Shown: piece after piece, positions 33,094 through 40,099 of the stretch | Layout: each line of letters opens with the position of its first letter | Position numbering within the stretch: position 1 is the stretch's first letter | NCBI GenBank assembly: GCA_002327255.1 | Contig: DCUM01000090.1 | Location: forward strand, 19,513-64,571 | Direction of reading: 5' to 3' | From: a bacterium UBA2214 | GTDB taxonomy: Bacteria > Zhuqueibacterota > Zhuqueibacteria > Residuimicrobiales > Residuimicrobiaceae | Length of the DNA: 45,059 nt | Made by a program: the position numbers and the translations under genes | The notes under the pieces: model-generated | Told to the model about the DNA's origin: nothing | The model's database searches: none | The model's input: only the letters and a program-made list of their open reading frames with translations

Positions 33094-34662
33094 ATGAAAC
33101 TGAGTCTTCCCAAACCAACCTTCTGGACGATCGTTCTCGCTTTCATCTGGATACTCGGCATTTATGCGGTTTTCACGCGTTTCTATTATGGATTGGGGGC
33201 CGCCACCAATCTCTCCGACCAATTCCCCTGGGGAATCTGGATCGGTTTTGATATCCTGGTCGGTGTCGGACTGGCGGCAGGGGGATTTGTCGTCGCCGCA
33301 ACGGTTTATATTTTCAATTTAAAAACCTACAAGCCCATCGCGCGTTCCACCATCCTCACCGCGTTCCTGGGCTACCTCCTGGTCATCGGCGCCTTGATGA
33401 TCGATCTCGGGAAGCCCTACAACGTCTGGCATCCGCTCATCATGTGGAATCACCATTCGGTGATGTTCGAAGTAGGGTGGTGCGTCATGCTCTACACCAC
33501 CGTCCTCTTTCTTGAATTTCTGCCTGTTCTCTTCGAGCGCTTCCGCCTCGAGAGGCCGTTGCGCATCATCCGTTCGATCACCGTGCCTTTGGTCATTGTC
33601 GGCGTCCTCCTGTCGACCCTGCACCAGTCATCCCTTGGCACCCTGTACGTCATTGTGCCGGACAAGCTGCATCCGTTATGGTATTCCGGATTGCTGCCGC
33701 TCTATTTCTTCATCTCCGCCATTGCGGCCGGCCTGGCCATGGTGATCTTTGAATCCTATCTGAGTGCGCGCGCTTTTGGCAAGGAACTCGAGTTTTCTCT
33801 GCTGGCGCAGCTGAGCCGCATCATTGTCCTGGTACTCGGCCTCTACCTGATGGTGCGCGTGCAGGACATGAGTTCGCGGGGGGCGTTGCAGTACGTTTTT
33901 GACGGATCACAGGAGAGCCTCTACTTCCTCCTTGAAGTGGGATTGGGCGTCCTCCTCCCCATCATCCTGTTCCTGACGCCCAAAATCCGCAACAACACGG
34001 CGGGGCTCTTTCTCGGGGCGGTATTCACACTGCTGGGATTTGTCATGCACCGCCTCAACGTCGCGATCACCGGCATGACACGATCGGCCGGGGTGGAATA
34101 TGTGCCCACCTGGATGGAATTGGCGGTTACGGCCTCCATCGTCGCCGCCGGCATCGTCATCTTTCGCTATGCCGCCAAATACTTGCCCATCTTTTCGCAA
34201 GAGGAGGCATTCGGGGTTCATCCGCCCCCCCTGGTTTCCGCCGGAAAGTCGGGGCGTCTGGCCATGGGTCTTCTCGGTGTTCTCTTGCTCGCCATACTCA
34301 TCGGACTGGGATTTGGCTGGATGCAGGAAAAACCTGTGGATCTTCATCTTCGTATCGAGTCGGCCGTCGCCCAGCCCGCGAGCACCCTGGAACTGCCGCT
34401 GCCGATCGTCTACGAGATGGGTGAGGCGAGTCCGGGCGCCGTGACTTTTTCACACGAAAATCATATCGATCCGTCGGCCCCGCAATGCAAAACATGTCAC
34501 AGCGGGATTTTCAAGATGCGGCCGCTCAAGGCCGGCGCGCTCGGATCTGTGCAGATGGATCTGCTCTACGAAAAGAAGCAATGCGGCATCTGTCACAACG
34601 GCGATGATGCCTTCAACGTGGAAGACAACTGTGAAGTATGCCATGTCGCGATTGATGAATAA
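33094..34662 (+). CDS. NrfD/HybB-type membrane protein fused to a triheme c7-like cytochrome
   Basis: A 522-residue fusion. The first about 390 residues are a multi-helix NrfD/HybB quinone-interacting subunit (PKPTFWTIVLAFIW, FPWGIWIGFDI, DLGKPYNVWHP, TLHQSSLGTLY). After a last helix near 420, residues 450-522 hold three CxxCH haem motifs: C465-H469, C497-H501 and C513-H517, with extra histidines (FSHENH). This resembles the triheme c7-type domain. Covalent c-haem requires the tail to be periplasmic. The ATG at 33094 has GAGGT 5 bases upstream; the frame's earlier GTG at 33031 is unlikely. A strong terminator follows 12 bases after the stop. Confidence 0.9.
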   Translation: MKLSLPKPTFWTIVLAFIWILGIYAVFTRFYYGLGAATNLSDQFPWGIWIGFDILVGVGLAAGGFVVAATVYIFNLKTYKPIARSTILTAFLGYLLVIGALMIDLGKPYNVWHPLIMWNHHSVMFEVGWCVMLYTTVLFLEFLPVLFERFRLERPLRIIRSITVPLVIVGVLLSTLHQSSLGTLYVIVPDKLHPLWYSGLLPLYFFISAIAAGLAMVIFESYLSARAFGKELEFSLLAQLSRIIVLVLGLYLMVRVQDMSSRGALQYVFDGSQESLYFLLEVGLGVLLPIILFLTPKIRNNTAGLFLGAVFTLLGFVMHRLNVAITGMTRSAGVEYVPTWMELAVTASIVAAGIVIFRYAAKYLPIFSQEEAFGVHPPPLVSAGKSGRLAMGLLGVLLLAILIGLGFGWMQEKPVDLHLRIESAVAQPASTLELPLPIVYEMGEASPGAVTFSHENHIDPSAPQCKTCHSGIFKMRPLKAGALGSVQMDLLYEKKQCGICHNGDDAFNVEDNCEVCHVAIDE

Positions 34663-34674
34663 TGCTTGATGGTT

Positions 34675-34723
34675 CGCTGGATATCCGCTGCCGGGTGTTC
34701 GTGCGGGTATCCAGCGGCTTTTT
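34675..34723 (+). terminator. Rho-independent terminator inside the operon
   Basis: Arms at 34675-34688 and 34703-34716 pair over 14 positions with one G-U wobble, followed by GCTTTTT. It lies between the NrfD fusion and the third GcvH-like gene. It can end the first transcript or lower expression of the downstream genes. Confidence 0.85.
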
Positions 34724-34750
34724 ACGAACTCTCCGGACAGGAAATGTCTC

Positions 34751-35581
34751 ATGACAAATTCATCCGTCAAAATAACCTCAACAGGTCGGGTACAGCGCAT
34801 CTGGCCGCAAGAAGAGATCCCCTGTATCTGGATGCAGGCGGGCATCGTTTCCTTCAAGCTCTGCAATCGCCATCTGGCGTGTGAAACGTGCCCCTTCGAT
34901 GCCATCATGCGCAGCGGTTCCGGGCCGATGAGTGCGAGCGCTGTTACGGACACAGCGGATGTCCCGATGCATCCCGAAGAGGCCATGCCATCCGGACCTG
35001 GTGAATCGATGCGGAGTCCTGATGCCGGACAGCTCTATTTTGACCCGGAGGCGTATTATGGCGCTGCTTTCTGGTATCTGGCGCCCGTCACAGAGCACAT
35101 GGTGGAAATGGGGATCAGCGAGATTGGCGCGAAATATTTGCCCAGCCTCAAAGAAGTGATCATGCCGCGACAGGGTGCTCGTCTCAACGCCAACCACACC
35201 CATTTCTGGCTCATCAGCACGGAGGGTTCCATCGGCCTGTCGAGTCCGTTTTCCGGAACGGTCGCCCACGTCAATCCCCATGTTCTGAGCCATTTGGCCA
35301 CACCCAACCGGGTGGCGGCTTCGCGTTTGTGGTTTATTGAACTCGAGGTGGAATCCACGCCGCAGATTCTCAAAGGACTGCTGCAGGGTGAAAATGCGGC
35401 GGACTATCTTCGCTCCCAGCATCGTGAGATCCTCGATACGCTGCAAGAGCCGCTGCTCGAAATCACCTCTTCGCCGGCGCAACGCACCATGCAAGATGGT
35501 GGGCACTATCTCTCTTCTTGCGAAGCACTTTTGGGAGCCAGGCGTTACTTCCATTTGCTGGCACGCTATTTTCGCGCCTGA
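34751..35581 (+). CDS. GcvH-like protein 3 with N-terminal four-cysteine motif (no lipoyl lysine)
   Basis: A 276-residue soluble protein. The N-terminus has C25, C38, C44 and C47 (KLCNRHLACETCPFDAIM), suggesting a small Fe-S or zinc site. After a low-complexity linker (about 55-85), residues about 100-195 follow the H-protein pattern: VEMGISEIGAKYL, VIMPRQGARL, then SSPFSGTVAHVN. The hairpin ISTEGSIGL has no lysine. A C-terminal helical part has MQDGGHY, matching the QDGG motif of the two anchored proteins. The ATG at 34751 follows AGGAAATGTCTC. No membrane anchor is seen. It lies between the terminator and the haem sensor kinase. Confidence 0.78.
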   Translation: MTNSSVKITSTGRVQRIWPQEEIPCIWMQAGIVSFKLCNRHLACETCPFDAIMRSGSGPMSASAVTDTADVPMHPEEAMPSGPGESMRSPDAGQLYFDPEAYYGAAFWYLAPVTEHMVEMGISEIGAKYLPSLKEVIMPRQGARLNANHTHFWLISTEGSIGLSSPFSGTVAHVNPHVLSHLATPNRVAASRLWFIELEVESTPQILKGLLQGENAADYLRSQHREILDTLQEPLLEITSSPAQRTMQDGGHYLSSCEALLGARRYFHLLARYFRA

Positions 35582-35777
35582 TCGTGACACTTTGCGATCT
35601 GGTCATCGTCATCCTTCACCCAACCCTGCCTCCCTCCCTGCGTATTTTTTCAACGATTGTCTGATCATGTGTGGCGCATTTTGCTGATCAGCGATGGAAT
35701 GTAGTTGATAATCGCCAAATAAATCGTTATTATTCTCAGAATCACAGGGCGTATATTTTTTCAACAGATGGATGATC

Positions 35778-37418
35778 ATGTTCAAAAAAATAACACATTC
35801 ACTCAGCGCGCGCATCTTTTTGTGGATGATGCTACTGTTGACCCTTGGTTTTTCTCTGTATGCGTACCAGACGGTGCGCAGTCATACCCACCAGCTCATG
35901 GAGCATGTTTTTCTGAGCGCGAATCGAGTCAGCGATGTCCTGAAACGTTCGGCCCGGTATGGCATGCTGATCAACCGCAAGGAAGATGTGCATCAAATCA
36001 TTAATACCGTCGCCAACGAGCCGGGTGTGGATGGCATCCGGGTCTATAACAAGAAGGGTGAGATTGTTTTTTCATCGTTGACTGAAGAAATTGGCAGGGT
36101 GGTCGATTTTCAGGCCGAAGCTTGCGTCATCTGTCACAATAGCCAGCAGGCGCTCGAAGCGTTGCCGATAAAGAACCGGCATCGGGTCTACAGAACGGCT
36201 GCCGGACACCGAACCGTAGGTGTCATCAATCCCATCGAAAATGAACCCGACTGTTACAATGCAGCGTGTCACGCCCATCACAGGGATCAGAAGGTGCTGG
36301 GTGTTCTGGACGTCCGCATGTCGCTGCGCACGGTGGATGAACAGCTGCAGCACAGTCGCCTTGAGATGATCGCCTTCGCTTTTCTGACCATTCTGGGGAG
36401 CGGATTATTCGCAGGTGGTTTCATCTATTACTTTGTGCGCAGAAGGGTGAGGACGCTGATCACCGGCACCGAAGAGATAGCCGCCGGAAATCTTGATTTT
36501 CGTATCCCGGAGATGAATCATGATGAACTGGGCATTCTGGCGCATTCCTTCAACAAGATGGGGGAAGATTTGCAGGAGGCGCACCAGGAAATAACCAAGT
36601 GGTCCGGTTCGTTGGAGGAGAAAGTCAGACAAAAGACGCAGGAGCTATCCGATGTACAGTCCAATCTGATGCGCATGGAGCGACTGGCGTCACTCGGAAA
36701 GCTCTCGGCGACGGTCGCCCATGAGATCAACAACCCGCTGGCTGGTGTGCTCAATTACGCCTATCTCTCACTTCGCCTCCTCCGCGATGAGCAACTCTCC
36801 GCGGAACGCAAAAAGAGTCTGGAGGAGTACCTCACCTTCATCAAGAATGAGGTGGCCAGATCCGGTGATATTGTCAAAAATATGCTGATCTTTGCCAAAC
36901 AGACGGGTGGAAATTTTGCGCCGGAAAGGCTCCATGCCTTGATCGATTCCAGCATCATGTTGGTGAATCATCACATGGAGCTCAAGGAAATTCGCGTGAT
37001 AAAAAACCTCACTCTGGCGGATGATGGGGTGGTGTGTGATGCGGGACAAATTCGCCAGGCGCTGCTGGCTCTGTTCGTCAATGCCATCGAGGCCATGGAA
37101 AACGGCGGGATGCTCACGGTCGCGACGCAGCACGGCGAACAAGCAGGGAAAATAAAGATCACCATCAGCGACAGCGGCGCGGGAATTGCGGATGATATCA
37201 TGCCCAATATTTTTGACCCCTTTTTCTCGACCAAGAAGGAAGGAAAGGGCGTTGGACTGGGATTGGCGGTTGTATTCGGCATCATTCAGCGGCACCAGGG
37301 TACCATTCAGGTTGATTCGAAGCTGGATCAGGGGACGACCTTCACCATCACCTTGCCGCGTCAGCCGATATCGGACAGTGAAGTTTCGATCAGTAAACAG
37401 GTCATTTCTGATATTTGA
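35778..37418 (+). CDS. Membrane histidine kinase with a periplasmic sensor carrying two c-type haem motifs
   Basis: A 546-residue kinase. Transmembrane helix 1 is about 13-30 and helix 2 about 197-219, with a periplasmic domain between. That domain has CVICH (C116, C119, H120) and CYNAACH (C159, C164, H165), a CxxCH and a CX4CH haem motif. It is followed by HAMP (220-270), a coiled coil, HisKA with H315 (AHEINNPLAG) and HATPase (NAIEAMENGG, GKGVGLGLAVV). The ATG at 35778 is chosen for a GGA 6 bases before it; an in-frame ATG two codons earlier is possible. It is 7 bases before the NtrC-type gene, its likely partner. Confidence 0.9.
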   Translation: MFKKITHSLSARIFLWMMLLLTLGFSLYAYQTVRSHTHQLMEHVFLSANRVSDVLKRSARYGMLINRKEDVHQIINTVANEPGVDGIRVYNKKGEIVFSSLTEEIGRVVDFQAEACVICHNSQQALEALPIKNRHRVYRTAAGHRTVGVINPIENEPDCYNAACHAHHRDQKVLGVLDVRMSLRTVDEQLQHSRLEMIAFAFLTILGSGLFAGGFIYYFVRRRVRTLITGTEEIAAGNLDFRIPEMNHDELGILAHSFNKMGEDLQEAHQEITKWSGSLEEKVRQKTQELSDVQSNLMRMERLASLGKLSATVAHEINNPLAGVLNYAYLSLRLLRDEQLSAERKKSLEEYLTFIKNEVARSGDIVKNMLIFAKQTGGNFAPERLHALIDSSIMLVNHHMELKEIRVIKNLTLADDGVVCDAGQIRQALLALFVNAIEAMENGGMLTVATQHGEQAGKIKITISDSGAGIADDIMPNIFDPFFSTKKEGKGVGLGLAVVFGIIQRHQGTIQVDSKLDQGTTFTITLPRQPISDSEVSISKQVISDI

Positions 37419-37425
37419 GGAATCT

Positions 37426-38772
37426 ATGAACCAGACTATCTCATTGCTTGTTGTTGACGACGAAGAATCGGTGCGTACTTCCCTCCATAACTGGTTTCGC
37501 GAGGATGGTTATGAGGTGGGAACGGCGAAGGACGCTTATGAGGCATTGCAGCTGATTGAACGCGCCCATTGGGATATTCTTTTGCTGGATATCAAGATGC
37601 CGGGAATGGATGGGCTGGAATTGCAGCGCCGGGTGCGCCAAGTCAACAAGGATGTCATCATCATCATCATGACCGCTTATGCCTCGGTGGATACAGCGGT
37701 GCAGAGTCTCAAGGAGGGTTCCTACGATTATGTGGTCAAACCCTTCAACCCGGATGAACTGAGTCATCTGATTCGTAATGCCGCCGAACATATCGTGCTT
37801 AAAAATGAAAATGTGCAATTGCGCCAGGATGTCAGTCAGATATCGGGCATGGAAGAGATCGTCGGCGACAGTCCGCAAATGAGGCGGGTGATGGAACTGG
37901 TTCAGACCGTCGCCGCCTCCGATTCGACGGTGGTGATCCGGGGCGAGAGTGGCACGGGCAAGGAACTCATCGCCCGCGCGATTCACTGTCACAGTCCGCG
38001 GCGCTATTTTCCGATTGTGCCGGTCAATTGCGGGGCCTTGGCCGAGACGCTGCTGGAGAGTGAACTATTCGGCCATGAGAAGGGGGCTTTCACCGGCGCG
38101 CAGAGCCGCCGCAAGGGCAAGTTCGAGATGGCGGATCGCGGCACCCTGTTTTTGGATGAGATCGGCAATATCAGTCAGAAAATGCAGATGGAGCTCCTGC
38201 GCGTGCTGGAAAGCAAGCAGTTCACGCGGGTCGGGGGCAATCAGACGATCCATGTCGATATCCGGCTCATCTGTGCCACCAATAAAAATCTCGAAAAAGC
38301 GGTTGAGGAAGGCAGTTTTCGCGAAGATCTCTATTATCGCATCAATGTCTTCACGATTATTCTTCCGCCCTTGCGGGAGCGCAAATCGGACATTCCGCTG
38401 TTGGCGCAGCATTTTGTCAGCAAGTACGCAAAAATCATGAATAAAGAGATCAAGGAGATCTCTTCGGAGGCCATGGATATATTGATACGGCATAACTGGC
38501 CCGGCAATATACGAGAACTCGAAAACGCTGTGGAACGTGCCATGGTGGTGGGAAAACCACCTTATCTGAAACCGCAGGATTTGCCGTTTCAACTGGCCAA
38601 GGAGGCCCTTGAGGAGGCGCCGGATCAGGATTCGCTGGCCGAAGTGGAAAAACGTCACATCCGTAACGTCCTCAATCGCAACCATTGGAATATCAGCCGG
38701 AGCGCCATGAAATTGGGGATAGACCGCGTGACGCTTTACAATAAGATTAAAAAATACCAATTGCGGAAATAG
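37426..38772 (+). CDS. Sigma-54-dependent response regulator (NtrC family)
   Basis: A 448-residue activator. Receiver: D11-D12, D55 in [12 protein letters not shown] in VKPF. AAA+ domain: GESGTGKE, canonical [14 protein letters not shown], and [12 protein letters not shown]-terminal Fis-type helix-turn-helix: [19 protein letters not shown]. The ATG at 37426 has GAGG 5 bases upstream; the open frame extends 80 codons further upstream inside the kinase gene, which is not credible. The gene is 7 bases after the haem kinase. It most likely activates the sigma-54 promoter at 30887, giving a self-regulated operon. Confidence 0.95.
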   Translation: MNQTISLLVVDDEESVRTSLHNWFREDGYEVGTAKDAYEALQLIERAHWDILLLDIKMPGMDGLELQRRVRQVNKDVIIIIMTAYASVDTAVQSLKEGSYDYVVKPFNPDELSHLIRNAAEHIVLKNENVQLRQDVSQISGMEEIVGDSPQMRRVMELVQTVAASDSTVVIRGESGTGKELIARAIHCHSPRRYFPIVPVNCGALAETLLESELFGHEKGAFTGAQSRRKGKFEMADRGTLFLDEIGNISQKMQMELLRVLESKQFTRVGGNQTIHVDIRLICATNKNLEKAVEEGSFREDLYYRINVFTIILPPLRERKSDIPLLAQHFVSKYAKIMNKEIKEISSEAMDILIRHNWPGNIRELENAVERAMVVGKPPYLKPQDLPFQLAKEALEEAPDQDSLAEVEKRHIRNVLNRNHWNISRSAMKLGIDRVTLYNKIKKYQLRK

Positions 38773-38777
38773 GGCCG

Positions 38778-39314
38778 ATGTCTTGCGTGTATATCGTGCC
38801 ACTGCTCGAGTTGCGTCCACAGACCCGGCAGCGCCTCTGCGTTGCCATCGAGCAGCAGACTTTCTGGTCGGCCGAATTACTCGATGTTCCATTCGATGGC
38901 CAGTTCGCCTATGATCAGGTACGGGAGCAGTACCACTCTTCGCAAATCCTGCTGGGATTGAAGAATCTCATCAAACCCGGCACGGATAAAATTCTTGCCA
39001 TCGTTCCTTTCGATCTATTCATTCCGATCCTGACCTTTGTTTATGGCGAGGCCCACCTTGATGGGCCTGCCGCCGTGGTGTCGATCTACCGGTTGCGACC
39101 GGAATTCTTTGGCCTCCCTCCCGCTCCCGAGCTCGTCGTGGAACGCCTGATCAAGGAGAGCATTCACGAGCTCGGGCATACCTTTGGTTTGCGGCATTGC
39201 CGCAATCGCGGATGTGTTCTGAATGCTTCCACGTACGTCGAGGAGATCGATTTGAAAACCCATGAATTCTGTGCGGCGTGCCGTGAAGAGATCGTACGTC
39301 ATGCGGGCAAATGA
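38778..39314 (+). CDS. Archaemetzincin-type zinc metalloprotease
   Basis: A 178-residue protein with the archaemetzincin signature: HELGHTFGLRHC, then CVLN, then DLKTHEFCAAC, that is HExxHxxGxxxC-x4-C followed by a CxxC. These give three zinc histidines and a second four-cysteine zinc site. The methionine usual after the second cysteine is leucine here. No signal peptide, so cytoplasmic. It starts 5 bases after the sigma-54 activator stop and is the last gene of the rightward operon. Archaemetzincins are known from archaea, some bacteria and animals; their substrates are largely unknown. Confidence 0.9.
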   Translation: MSCVYIVPLLELRPQTRQRLCVAIEQQTFWSAELLDVPFDGQFAYDQVREQYHSSQILLGLKNLIKPGTDKILAIVPFDLFIPILTFVYGEAHLDGPAAVVSIYRLRPEFFGLPPAPELVVERLIKESIHELGHTFGLRHCRNRGCVLNASTYVEEIDLKTHEFCAACREEIVRHAGK

Positions 39315-39525
39315 AGGCAGACGAGAGCCCATTCGTGCGCAGAATCGCTTTCCGCTGCAAATGGGCGCAAACCGTTTGCCATCAGCTGATGCCATTTGCT
39401 TCTTGAGGCCCCTTGCGCTTCCGGTTGAGACAGAGACAGAATAACCGCTCCTTGGCTCTTCCAGTGATGATGCCTTTTATCGCCATAATATATTCGGATT
39501 TTCCCGCGCATTGAGGCGGAGCGCA

Positions 39526-39657
39526 TTACTTCCGGTTGAAATATTTGAAGAGTGACCAGGCTATCCAAAAAGACAAGGCAAAGATGGCAGCCGGGATGAT
39601 GTAACCCAGAACAGGGTGTCCCAGATACAGGGGTAAGACAACGGAGAGAATCAGCAT
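39526..39657 (-). CDS. Small membrane protein, 43 residues
   Basis: A single hydrophobic protein beginning at the ATG at 39657 with a strong AGGAGGT 9 bases upstream. It has two hydrophobic stretches (LILSVVLPLYL and GYIIPAAIFALSFWIAW) and a basic tail (KYFNRK). The frame can be extended upstream, but the ribosome site marks this start. It is the last gene of the symporter operon, 34 bases after the 37-residue gene. I do not recognise a family; a transporter accessory subunit is the obvious guess. Confidence 0.65.
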   Translation of the reverse strand: MLILSVVLPLYLGHPVLGYIIPAAIFALSFWIAWSLFKYFNRK

Positions 39658-39691
39658 GATGCACGCACCTCCTGCAAAGCGTTGACAGGCT

Positions 39692-39805
39692 TCAATCCCG
39701 GTTTTTCTGGTTTTTTTTATAGTAATAATAGGCACAAACAAGACCCGCCACGGAGAAGAGGTAGGTCACACTCATGCCAATGACGACGCTCAATCCCTGA
39801 TCCAT
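39692..39805 (-). CDS. Small membrane protein, 37 residues
   Basis: Starts at an ATG at 39805 that overlaps the stop of the 97-residue gene by one base (TAATG), with GGAGGAAAAATA as ribosome site. The protein has one hydrophobic helix (about residues 5-28) and a basic tail (YYYYKKNQKNRD). Coupling to the gene before it, and position in a sodium:solute symporter operon, suggest a small accessory subunit. It is easily missed by gene callers because of its size. The family is unknown to me. Confidence 0.7.
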   Translation of the reverse strand: MDQGLSVVIGMSVTYLFSVAGLVCAYYYYKKNQKNRD

Positions 39806-40098
39806 TATTTTTCCTCCCAGCGCTGCATCTCTTCCAATTCTTGAAGATACTCCTGTTGCTTCGATTCATACTCTGAACTGATCGCATCGAGTTTTGGGCC
39901 GATGATCCAGAACATGATAATCGTGATGACCACTCCGGCAGCGAGCATGATATAGCCCGATGTCAGCGCAAAAAGGCTCAAAGCCAGACCAAAGGTGATG
40001 AGGATAAAGGAGAGCGGCGACAGAATGATTGCCAGCCAGTCTTCCTTGCTCCATTCATCCGCTTCATGGGGCTTCCAGGTACGTTTTATCCACGGCAT
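39805..40098 (-). CDS. Small membrane protein of the symporter operon
   Basis: A 97-residue protein: a charged N-terminus (PWIKRTWKPHEADEWSKEDW), two predicted helices (about 27-48 and 51-72) and a charged coiled C-terminus (EYESKQQEYLQELEEMQRWEEK). The ATG at 40098 has AAAGGAG 8 bases upstream and begins 1 base after the symporter stop, so it is translationally coupled to it. Its role resembles that of small subunits found with some solute:sodium symporters, but the family is not one I can name. Confidence 0.75.
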   Translation of the reverse strand: MPWIKRTWKPHEADEWSKEDWLAIILSPLSFILITFGLALSLFALTSGYIMLAAGVVITIIMFWIIGPKLDAISSEYESKQQEYLQELEEMQRWEEK

Positions 40099-40099
40099 A

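Noticed and set aside
35667..35690. GTGGCGC...TTGCT before the haem kinase
   Set aside because: GG and GC are only 8 bases apart, not 10, so it is not a sigma-54 promoter.
39418..39541. Direct repeat CTTCCGGTTGA in the 39315-39525 spacer
   Set aside because: Only 11 bases, two copies, no symmetry or gene context; likely chance.
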